Positions 21,008 to 30,609 of a DNA stretch of 64,000 nt are shown here, piece after piece (within the stretch, counting starts at the first letter, position 1; each line of letters opens with the position of its first letter). The stretch is taken from positions 43,078,654 through 43,142,653 of the forward strand of contig NC_084886.1 of assembly GCF_958979055.1 (NCBI RefSeq). The letters are read 5' to 3'. The notes beneath the pieces were generated by a model that was not told where the DNA came from, did no database searches, and worked only from the letters and a program-made list of their open reading frames with translations. Both the position numbers and the translations under genes were made by a program. Source of the stretch: Alnus glutinosa. Lineage: Eukaryota; Streptophyta; Magnoliopsida; Fagales; Betulaceae.

Positions 21008-23970
21008 CGCATTGGTTCATGGAGTTTTCTGGGTTGTTAGATTGTTATTCTGATATGGGTGTACTTTATATCTGATGGGTATTTGTTCATTGTTTCTTCT
21101 ATTTAATTTCTGAGAACCTGGTGAAAAATAAATGGATGGGGAATTGGACTCCATTTGGTTTCTGAGAAAAATTAATTAATTAGGATTTTTTTTGACAATC
21201 TTAAAAGTTTTGGTCTTTTGGACTTGAAGAGAAAGCAGAACCCATTTCAAAGTGTACCTAGTGCGACTTTTTGGCTTATGTTTTTCGATCCATCTTAAAT
21301 TTTCAAAAAAATTCAGTTTCTACGAATGAAAACATTGTACAAAGCAAAAAAACTTCAGGTTAAAAAAATTATTTCAATTCTTTTCCTCAGTTCTTTCAAC
21401 ATTCATATGGACTGGTATGTATCTGTCGCATACAATTGCCGAGAAACTCATATGAACAAAGCCATATCATCAATGTTTGATTACTTTTCAAAATTTCCCA
21501 TTCTTATACTTTTTTGGCTACAAAATGGGGATACTAATTATATCTTTAAGCTGTTATTTGTCTTTAATCAATTGTTCTTTTTGCCTGCAGCAAGCATACT
21601 TCAAATGCGCGTATGAGTGCTTTGATAGGAGAAGGGACCATGATGAGATCAGCAATTGTGTAGAAAATTGCAGCGTTCCAGTTGTTAGATCTCAACAGAT
21701 GGTTGAGAACGAGATGGCCAAGTTTCAAGTAAGTTATTTTCCTTTTATTTTTCGCCATTTTTATTTTTATTCAGTTTCTTTCATTGATTCTGTTCGTTTC
21801 AGAGCAATTTATTTCCTGTCAAAATTTGATGTCCGAGAAAAAAAAAATTAGATGCAAAGAAACTTGTTTTTAGGATATGTTGCTGAAAAAAACATGATAC
21901 TTTTCACGATTTTTTTTCTTTTAAAGGATGCTTGATTACCTTTGAGGGGACAATTTTCTGTCCAAACAAACTGAGTTGAGCTTTAGGTTTAATGTGATTG
22001 CTTTTAATTGGAGCTTAATATTTAATATTATAATTGAAATATGTACAGTAAAATCTGACTGTTATTAGCCTCGTTCTTTTCTTCAATGCACTTCCGTTTC
22101 TTTACTTTTTTTTATTTATACATTTGATTTTTTTAATCCCTTAATTGGTTTTAGCTTGCATCATATGTACTCAGTCCTATCTTTTTCACTTGAATTTATT
22201 GAGGACAGAAAATGTTTTTATTATTATTATTATTATTATTATTTTGTTCAAATTCAAGTTACGGGGATCCCAGGCTCTTAATTGTTTTAATCTGGAGAAT
22301 GCCAATAACATGAATTTTTTTTTTGTCAAAATATTTCAGGGTAACTTGTCCTAATGTGAAGCGTGTTTACCTCTACTTTTTCGTGTTAATGATATTTGAC
22401 AGATGGGTAATATAAGATGACATGAAAGATCCATTTAATCCATGGGTTTTGATGTTGGTAAAACCTTTATGTTACAACTTAGTTTCTAGATCTACATTTT
22501 ATTTGTTTTATGTCCAATCGATTGAAGATATTGCCCTGCATTTGAATCTCCCTACCTGCATAGAAATATGGTTATGTACTCTTTACATTGGGATTTCCAA
22601 GTTATTATATATGCGTTTGTTTCTTTCTTTTCCTCTGAATTGAATCTCTACTACTGGGCTGCAAAAAAGCTTTTATTTGATGTACCATTTTCCAAATTAA
22701 AATCTGACCAAATGTGAGAGATGCCTCATTGACTCAACCTTTTAGCTCACAGAAGATTACCTCTTGGGATGACCCTATTCCCAATGGCCAAGGGTCAGTA
22801 ATTAAGATCTTGTCTGGTTTGACTTTTAATTGAATTTCTAATTTTATTTGTTGTGAAGATAACACCTTTTTCATTCGTGAATGATCAGTAAAAAGAAGTA
22901 ATTGGGATTGGCCTTGATATGGTTACCAATACTTATCCTTGTACTCAAGTAGACAAATTATGTAACTAGTAACAGCATCAGGTGTCATGGATAGATGCAA
23001 CTTCCTGCATTGTAAATTCCTGATGATGGGTGATTGTATAAAAATTTGGAAGAGTGGACTTGGTTGGGTGTTTCAACATGTTAAATTCTATCAACTAGCT
23101 TGCAGAGATAATGATTTTAGTTTTGAAGTTGATTCAGTCGTACACGAAAACTGTGAGCATGGAAAGAATGTTTGCTTGCTTTGCTTGTTACAGTTCATCT
23201 TGCTAGCTTTGCTTGTCATATAAAATTCAGGTGTTTATCTGAAGTCACGTAAAGATATTTGGCAGTAAATGTGAGACCGAGAATAATTAATCTTTTATGG
23301 ATATTCCTCTTGGAAATATACTACATATTTTCTAAAGAGTAATGTTTATTGCACAACTCTTACACAACTTTTGTACAACTCTAACTACTTTTTTTTATGA
23401 TCAACCATTGGATTTGTTTTCCTACATGTGGGCCTTAAATTATTCAATGATTGATCTTAAAAAAAAGTTGTTAGAGTTGTGTAAAAGTTGTGCAAAAAAC
23501 ATTACTCTTTTCTAAATGTTTGTGGGCCTTGCCGTTTTAAAATTCAGGAGCACAACATGTGTAACTAGCAGAGTCCACAGGGTAATTCTTCATGAAATTC
23601 CTACACTTTTTGATCCACCAATTGCATCAAGAATGTGATGTCGCACCATATATATATGTGTTTTTGTGCATGTGTATGCATCTAATTGCAGACCCCGCAC
23701 CATATATACGTGTACGCATTTCCTCTGGCCGTGCTGAAGCAATTACTCCTTGCTAATATAGATTGTCAAAATTTCGTATTTTGGATGCAGGAAAGGATGA
23801 ATAGATCCCTGATGGTCTGCCAAGATAAGTATGAGTCAGCTAAGCTCCAAAAGAAACCTGGTGCCCTGAATGAATTGGAGTCCTGTGTTGATCAGTCAAC
23901 CCAGGACAGTATCAAGATGCTGCCACATCTTGCTGGAAAGTTGAAGGCCTCCTTTTTCATCAGTGATTAA
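20839..23970 (+). CDS. FAM136A: FAM136A-like twin-CX3C mitochondrial protein, copy 1
   Basis: DUF842/FAM136A family; in animals and fungi a mitochondrial intermembrane-space protein imported through the MIA40 disulfide relay. Three exons, 20839-20967, 21591-21728 and 23791-23970, all phase 0 with GT-AG borders, encode 148 residues. Twin CX3C: CAYEC (exon 2 start) and CVENC, with two further Cys in exon 3 (MVCQD and ESCVD). Helical, charged, no signal peptide or membrane segment, length typical for the family. Exon 1 is followed by a (TC)n tract directly at the donor (GGTTCTCTCTC...). Intron 2 carries the MITE at 23337-23507. Differs from copy 2 by only two residues (R17Q, I34V). Confidence 0.92.
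23337..23507. mobile_element. MULE-type MITE (GAGTAATG ends), copy C
   Basis: 171 bp, ends GAGTAATG and CATTACTC, in FAM136A-1 intron 2. Flanked by 9-bp duplications TTTTCTAAA (23328-23336 and 23508-23516). The equivalent place in copy 2 (near 29113) has a single TTTTCTAAA, the empty site. Confidence 0.95.
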
Positions 23971-24592
23971 GTGAAAAGAGTAACCTCATTTTTTTTTATC
24001 ATGTTTAAATCCTTGGTAACTGATAAAGATTGGTGGAGGACACTGAATCCCATTTTGCAACCCTCTTTTGGCTTGAAGATCAGTCACTCTTTTCTCAACT
24101 CTAGCCTCCAATTGATGTTTTGTAATACTCAGGAAGTTTTGAGGATCGATCCCTCATTTTTTGGAGACATGCCGAATCATAATATAGATGTAAGAGTGAA
24201 TATTTGTTACGTGTAGCCACACGGCCAAGGCAGAAGAGCATATCTACTAAGGTCATGACAGATTGCCAAGTTGTTTATAATTTATGAGAATGTATGAATA
24301 TATCATAACTTAGAATGGCAAAATTGAATTCCTGTAGCTAATACATATTGATAGATGTAGCTTAATGGCAGGAACTCAAATAGTCTTCAAATAATCACAA
24401 TGCTAGAGCATTCTTTGAAATGAGAGTTAAATTCATATTTTCAAATGCTCAGAATGCTACAGCCTACAGCTATGTTTTTCCTGGTCTAATTTCCTACAAC
24501 AACAATTGATTTCAAGCAAAGATTTACAGTTCTATAGACCACCAAATGAAGTTCCAATGAGATACAATTATAAGGTTTAGATACTCAAACTC

Positions 24593-25792
24593 TTAGGCCT
24601 TCACTTCCACTTGTGTCGGTCCACGATCCGGGATCAACAACCCGAGGCCTTCCTTCCTCTCACTATGCAAAGAAACTTTATACTTGTTCTCAAACAACGG
24701 ATTAGACTTCAAAATCCGCAACTCAGAATTCCCACTAATCTCCAAAACCTCCGGCAACCCATTATTACACCCCTTCGACATACCAACATCAATCCGTATC
24801 GCCCGGTTATCACAAACACCATTGATCCCAACCTTCTGAATCGTATGCCCCATTATCATTCTCTTAGCCCCCGGAATTGTGGCGAGCACGTGTTCAAGAG
24901 CTGAACAGTCGCAATTCTTCGCCAACTCTACCGAAAACTTCCTCAACCACAGCACCCCATCCCTGCCCCTACAATGCCTTGGTGCGTGTTTCTGCCCCAA
25001 CCCATTGATCCAATCCCTCACCTCCTCATTCATCCTCTCCAACCCATACTCAACATGTTTCGCCAAAAGCCCGCCGTGGACAAAAATCGAGTCGCCGATA
25101 ACCAAGACCGTCGCGTTCTGGGACAAAAACCGCCTCGATATGGGCCCACTGGGCCGTAGCGCGGCGATTCTCGCTCTGAAAGCCTCATCGGAATCTCTGA
25201 GGCCGCGAAAAGCCAATGGGTCCTTGGGCTTTTCCAAACCCTCGCAAAGACCTTTCATTGCTTGCCCCAGACGGTACCACTCCGCCCAAACCTCAAACTC
25301 CTCCAAACCCTCCTTCGTCACGCACCGGAAATCGCCCTCCACGTTCATGATCTCGTGGTTGCCGTTCATGGTGATCACGGTCCCGCCGGTCCTCGCCGCT
25401 TGCCGCTTCAGTCTCTCCAGGAAGTACAGGATCTTGAGCTCGTCGCCGCCGCGGTCGAGCACGTCGCCGATCTGTACCACGGTGGCCGACCCGCCTATCC
25501 ATTCGTCGGAACCGTCGATCAGATCGGCGAGCCTGAGCGCCTCCTTGGACTTTTCGAGGTCGCCGTGGAGATCGCCGATCGCGACCAGACGGCCCATCGG
25601 GGCCGGGTAGCGGGTCCGCAACGGAGGCGAGGGTAGAGAATCCTCAGGGGCAGTTTCGTAATTGAGAGGGTTAGGGTTTGGGGGCAGGAAGAGACCGCCG
25701 CTGACGGAGAAGTCGATGAAGGTGTCGACGAAAGACGTGAGGAGTTTAGGGACGCCTTCGCAAGTGGGTGTGGCCGCCGATTCTGTGCCCAT
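24593..25792 (-). CDS. SLP2: Shewanella-like protein phosphatase 2 (SLP2-type PPP phosphatase), copy 2
   Basis: Paralogue of 19217-20416; 399 residues, single exon, ATG at 25792. All PPP motifs are intact (GDLHGD, GDVLDRGG, GNHEIM, FVHGG, MGHT), so both copies look able to encode an active enzyme. The 17 replacements relative to copy 1 include D13G, A94G, Y157C, Y273H, E288V and E320K; several cluster at the C-terminal end (R/S, D/N, T/K, M/L, Y/F within about 20 residues). The gain of a Cys at 157 is notable in a protein whose relatives are redox-handled through MIA40, but that link is inference. Confidence 0.93.
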   Translation of the reverse strand: MGTESAATPTCEGVPKLLTSFVDTFIDFSVSGGLFLPPNPNPLNYETAPEDSLPSPPLRTRYPAPMGRLVAIGDLHGDLEKSKEALRLADLIDGSDEWIGGSATVVQIGDVLDRGGDELKILYFLERLKRQAARTGGTVITMNGNHEIMNVEGDFRCVTKEGLEEFEVWAEWYRLGQAMKGLCEGLEKPKDPLAFRGLRDSDEAFRARIAALRPSGPISRRFLSQNATVLVIGDSIFVHGGLLAKHVEYGLERMNEEVRDWINGLGQKHAPRHCRGRDGVLWLRKFSVELAKNCDCSALEHVLATIPGAKRMIMGHTIQKVGINGVCDNRAIRIDVGMSKGCNNGLPEVLEISGNSELRILKSNPLFENKYKVSLHSERKEGLGLLIPDRGPTQVEVKA

Positions 25793-26218
25793 TGTCTGCG
25801 TGTTCTTGTTTGCATTTCAAATTGGGCTTTGCTGCAACTGCGACTATCTATGGAGCGTGAGAGACAGTGAAGGTGTTACGGACTTACGGTTGCGTTTACG
25901 TTTAGGTTTCTTTACTTTGACTTAATTAGCGCCACCCAAGACTTTGACTTAAAGGAATTTTCATATAATTGTATTGCTAAGAAGAAGAAAAGAAAAAAGC
26001 AAATATCTGCTGAATATGACAGAAAAATAAAATAAAATGTTGGGCCAAGCAGAGCCGAGCCCTTGAGGTCGGGTATGGGTTGGGTCGGCGGTTTGTAGGT
26101 TTTGAAAACCAGTAGCTATAGAGGCAGGCGGAAACAAAACCCTAAACCCCAGGGGAGTAGAAGAACTAGCTAGATTGCAATTTGCAAATGCCCTAAAAAC
26201 CTCAGAGAAAACAGGGAG
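25793..26218. promoter_or_regulatory. bidirectional promoter, SLP2 / FAM136A copy 2
   Basis: Homologous to 20417-20838. Site II type TGGGCC at 26041-26046 and telobox AAACCCTAA at 26137-26145 retained, with small indels nearer SLP2. Confidence 0.65.
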
Positions 26219-26348
26219 ATGGATCACATAGCAGCAGCTGAAGAGCGAATTGTGTCAGAGAGAGTACAGCAAAAACTACACCAAGTCAATTTAGCCGCTA
26301 AAGAACATCTTTCTCCTGTCCAAGACCATGTCAATTTCACCCTTCAGG

Positions 26349-26380
<32 letters not shown>

Positions 26381-29300
26381 GGTTTATGGAGCTTTCTGGG
26401 TTGTTAGAAGATAGTTATTCTGATATGGGTGTATTGTATATCTGATGGGTATTTGTTCATTGTTTCTTCTATTTAATTTCTGAGAACCTGGTGAAAAATA
26501 AATGGGTGGGGTATTGGACTCCATTTGGTTTCTGAGAAAAATTAATTAATTAGGGGTTCTTACAATTATTTTCTCAATGATCATTGCCTGCAGCAAGCAT
26601 ACTTCAAATGCGCGTACGAGTGCTTTGATAGGAGAAGAGACCATGATGAGATCAGCAATTGTGTAGAAAATTGCAGCGTTCCAGTTGTTAGATCTCAACA
26701 GATGGTTGAGAACGAGATGGCCAAGTTTCAAGTAAGTTATTTTCCTTTTAATTTTCGCCATTCTTATTTTTATTCAGTTTCTCTCATTGATTCTGTTCGT
26801 TTCAGAGCAATTTATTTCCTGTCCAAATTTGATGTCCAAGAAAAAAAAAAAATTATATGCAAAGAAACTTGTTTATAGGATATGTTGCTGAAAAAAACAT
26901 GATACTTTCCACGATTTTTTTTCTTTTAAAGGATGCTTGATTACCTTTGAGGGAACAATTTTCTGTCCAAACAAACTGAGTTGAGCTTTAGGTTTAATGT
27001 GATTGCTTTTAATTGGAGCTTAATATTTAATATTATAATTGAAATATGTACAGTAAAATCTGATTGTTATTAGCCTCGTTGTTTTCTTCAATGCACTTCC
27101 GTTTCTTGACTTCTTTTTTTTTTTTTTTTTTTTTATTTATACATTTGATTTTTTTAATCCCTTAATTGGTTTTAGCTTGCATCATATGTACTCAGTCCTA
27201 TCTTTTTCACTTGAATTTATTGAGGACAGAAAATGTTTTTATTATTATTTTGTTCAAATTCAAGTTACGGGGCTCCCATGCTCTTTGTTAGGGATAAAAT
27301 TAACCCTAGAGACACGTGGACTCAGAAACATCTCGGATCTATGTCTCGGACATTTATTTCGACCAGTGAAGAAAAGATTGCCTAGGTATAAATAGATCTC
27401 GGAGGCAAAACGACATCTCGGTCTTAACACTCCAGGTTACGGTATATGGAACGTCCCGAAATCTCCTAGTCTGAATAGGGCGAGCATATCTCGGATATTT
27501 GTGTCTCGGAGTAATAACGTCTCGATATATCCCGAGATCTCCAGGTCGGAGCGAACACGTCTCGGATATCATCGCCTCGGAGGTTAGCTGAAATGTGCTA
27601 CAGACTTCTAAAAGGTGTCATGCGCCACGTCCGTCTTAGAGTGAGATAAAGATAGAATCCCAGAAGATCAGGGATAAACTACAGATCCATAATTTATGGG
27701 ATAAAATGGTTATTGACATGGAATCAAGTTCAAAGAAGTACAAACGCGATCAACTACGGACTTCACACTCCTACTCGAATTCCTTGAAGATATAGTTAAA
27801 GTTCAACCAGGCTAGGACTCAAACTCCTAATCCAACTAGGTGTCAAGAAGGTCCGGCCTATAAATAAAGACCGTCACACCAGGTATAAGGACGAACTCTC
27901 GAAGCTCTTGAGATTAATATTCAGAATACTCTGCAGAAAACTTTTTAGACTGACTTAGGCATCGGAGTGGGCGTGGTCGGCACCCCCGACGAGTTGTTTG
28001 TTCCTTTTTGCAGGGTTGAGGTATTCGGTAGAAATCAACAGCGAATCTTCAGGCGACACGTCACCATACCGGAAACTGTACCAACACTCTTAATTGTTTT
28101 AACCTGGAGAATGCCAATAACATGATTTTTTTTTTTTTTTGTCAAAATATTTCAGGGTAACTTGTCCTAATGTGAAGTATGTTTACCTCTACTTTTTTCG
28201 TGTTAATGATATTTGGCAGATGGGTAATATAAGATGACATGAAAGATCCATTTAATCCATGGGTTTTGATTTTGGTAAAACCTTAATGTTACAACTTAGT
28301 TTCTAGATCTACATTTTATTTGTTTTATGTCCAATCGATTGAAGATATTGCCCTGCATTTGAATCTCCCTACCTGCATAGAAATATGGTTATGTACTCTT
28401 TACATTGGGATTTCCAAGTTATTATATATGCGTTTGTTTCTTTCTTTTCCTCTGAATTGAATCTCTCCTACTGGGCTGCAAAAAAGCTTTTATTTGATGT
28501 ACCATTTCCCAAATTAAAATCTGACCAAATGTGAGAGATTCCTCGTTGACTCAACCTTTTAGCTCACAGAAGATTACCTCTTGGGATGACCCTATTCCCA
28601 ATGGCCAAGGGTCAGTAATTAAGATCTTGTCTGGTTTGACCTTTAATTGAATTTCTAATTTTATTTGTTGTGAAGATAACATCTTTTTCATTCGTGAATG
28701 ATCAGTAGAAAGAAGTAATTGGGATTGGCCTTGATATGGTTACCAATACTTATCCTTGTACACAAGTAGACAAATTATGTAACTAGTAACAGCATCAGGT
28801 GACATGGATAGATGCAACTTCCTGCATTGTAAATTCCTGATGATGAGTGATTGTATAAAACTTTGGAAGAGTGGACTTGGTTGGGTGTTTCAACATGTTA
28901 AATTCTATCAACTAGCTTGCAGAGATAATGATTTTAGTATTGAAGTTGATTCAGTCGTTCATGAAATTTGTGAGCATGGAAAGAATGTTTGTTTGCTTTG
29001 CTTGTTACAGTTCATCTTGCTAGCTTTGCTTTTCAGATAAAATTCAGGTGTTTATCTGAGACCGAGAATAATTAAGCTTTTATGGATATTCCTCTTGGAA
29101 ATATACTACATATTTTCTAAATGTTTGTGGGGCCTTGCCGTTTTAAAATTCAGGAGTACAACACATGTAACTAGCAGAGTCCCCAGGGTAATAATTCTCC
29201 ATGAAATTCCTACACTTTTTGATCCACCAATTGCATCAAGAATGTGATGTCGCACCATATATACGTGTGTTTGTGTGCATGTGTGTGCATCTAATTGCAG

Positions 29301-29579
29301 ACCCCGCACCATATATGCATGTATGCATTTCCTCTGGCCGTGCTGAAGCAATTACTCCTTGCTAATATAGATTGTCAAATTTTCGTATTTTGGATGCAGG
29401 AAAGGATGAATAGATCCCTGATGGTCTGCCAAGATAAGTATGAGTCAGCTAAGCTCCAAAAGAAACCTGGTGCCCTGAATGAATTGGAGTCCTGTGTTGA
29501 TCAGTCAACCCAGGACAGTATCAAGATGCTGCCACATCTTGCTGGAAAGTTGAAGGCCTCCTTTTTCATCAGTGATTAA
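26219..29579 (+). CDS. FAM136A: FAM136A-like twin-CX3C mitochondrial protein, copy 2
   Basis: Exons 26219-26347, 26594-26731 and 29400-29579, 148 residues, all borders and phases as in copy 1. CX3C pairs CAYEC and CVENC are kept; exons 2 and 3 encode identical protein to copy 1 and exon 1 differs at two residues. Intron 1 is 246 bases against 623 in copy 1. Intron 2 hosts a Gypsy solo LTR (27286-28086), far enough from the splice sites that correct splicing is expected. Confidence 0.92.
27286..28086 (+). mobile_element. Ty3/Gypsy-type solo LTR
   Basis: 801 bp, TGTTAG...CCAACA ends, perfect 5-bp target-site duplication CTCTT (27281-27285 and 28087-28091). The sister duplicate has the undisturbed site near 22273 (GCTCTTAATTG). 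Parts: a U3 with many CTCGGA motifs (about 27330-27585), a TATAAATAAA box near 27861, and the conserved GACTTAGGCATCGGAGTG wording near the R/U5 region. It is a recombined remnant with no internal region, younger than the tandem duplication. Confidence 0.93.
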
Positions 29580-29816
29580 GTGAAAAGAGTAACCTCATTT
29601 TTTTTTATCATGTTTAAATCCTTGGTAACTGATAAAGATTGGTGGAGGACACTGAATCCCATTTTGCAACCCTCTTTTGGCTTGAAGATCAGTCACTCTT
29701 TTCTCAACTCTAGCCTCCAATTGATGTTTTGTAATACTCAGGAAGTTTTGAGGATCGATCCCTCATTTTTTGGAGACATGCCGAATCATAATATAGATGT
29801 AAGAGTGAATATTTGT

Positions 29817-30402
29817 GAATTTAGCTCACGACAGACTTAACATAGATGGCTTGAAATTCTTCTGATATTGTGCATGTTTTCTGACATCTGAATGGTGGAA
29901 GTGGCGTTTATTGGCTTATACAACCTTCGTAACTTTCATTTGACGAAATTGATAGATACAAAACTGACTTCCATTTTGATAAAGGACATCGCTTCTTTAC
30001 TTTTAACCCCATCCTCTTTAACGAAATACATTATACTCCAAAATTTCATGCGTAAAAAAATCTCTGTAAAAGCCACCAGCCTACATTTTCCCATTCCTTT
30101 TGATACAAACTCAAAGCTGGTGGAAAAACCGACAAAGCTTGTGAATTTATATATCTGGTTTCCATTTTTGCATACTGATCAAATACACCAAAATGTATAA
30201 GAAAAAAAATTTCATGAAATTGCCTGAACCATCAGATTGAAGAACAAAACAAAGTATTGAGAAGCTTTCTTTCACAAAATTAACATTTGCTTCTGTACCA
30301 CTCAAATTGAAGAGAAACTAAACTCCGTTCCTGGTAATATCTTTCACAAAATTAACAATTGACTCAGTTCCTGATTACATTATTACAAAACTGATTACAA
30401 GA
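29817..30402. other. intergenic; 3' flanks of FAM136A-2 and COA3
   Basis: Unique DNA to the right of the duplication. No gene seen. The portion near 30240-30400 should be the COA3-like 3' UTR and holds a small local repeat of CTTTCACAAAATTAACA (about 30267-30283 and 30340-30356). Confidence 0.4.
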
Positions 30403-30609
30403 TTAAACCTTTGATGGCATACTTGGGTCAACCGCTTCCTTGCTTTTCTGCTCTTCAAACTTGTCTATAGCCATCTGCAGTTCATCTGTACCTCCAACAG
30501 CTCTCATGGTGTAGAAGTACACACCAAAGACAAATGCTGTCAATCCTCCGGCAACTACAAGATTCTTTGTCTTAGGTGCGAGGCTCCTATATCCTGAAAG
30601 CCCAGCCAT
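30403..30609 (-). CDS. COA3-like cytochrome c oxidase assembly factor
   Basis: Small inner-membrane protein family needed for complex IV assembly (COA3/CCDC56; plant members are annotated as cytochrome oxidase assembly protein). 68 residues from MAGLSGYRSL. A basic N-terminus (PKTKN) precedes one membrane segment, LVVAGGLTAFVFGVYFY, followed by TMRAVGGTDELQMAIDKFE, a charged helix on the intermembrane side, and a short tail. The frame extends to 30660 but a splice acceptor (TTGCAG, exon from 30654) falls inside that extension, so the ATG at 30609 is chosen. Coding sequence is one exon; the 5' UTR is split. Its neighbours, FAM136A and SLP2, also belong to mitochondria. Confidence 0.8.
   Translation of the reverse strand: MAGLSGYRSLAPKTKNLVVAGGLTAFVFGVYFYTMRAVGGTDELQMAIDKFEEQKSKEAVDPSMPSKV

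Larger units (their letters stand above)
18850..24207. repeat. tandem segmental duplication, copy 1
   Basis: Begins at GGCAGAAGAGCATATCTACT and ends at AAGAGTGAATATTTGT. The same order of sequence recurs at 24228-29816. A filler of about 20 bases (24208-24227) separates the copies. Each unit carries SLP2 (-) and FAM136A (+). Copy 1 has about 375 bases more in FAM136A intron 1 than copy 2, and a 171-bp MITE in intron 2 that copy 2 lacks. Confidence 0.92.
24228..29816. repeat. tandem segmental duplication, copy 2
   Basis: Second unit of the duplication described for 18850-24207. It contains an 801-bp solo LTR that copy 1 lacks. The last 417 bases (29400-29816: FAM136A exon 3 and 3' flank) appear identical to 23791-24207, whereas the rest of the unit shows scattered substitutions and small indels. 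Confidence 0.92.
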
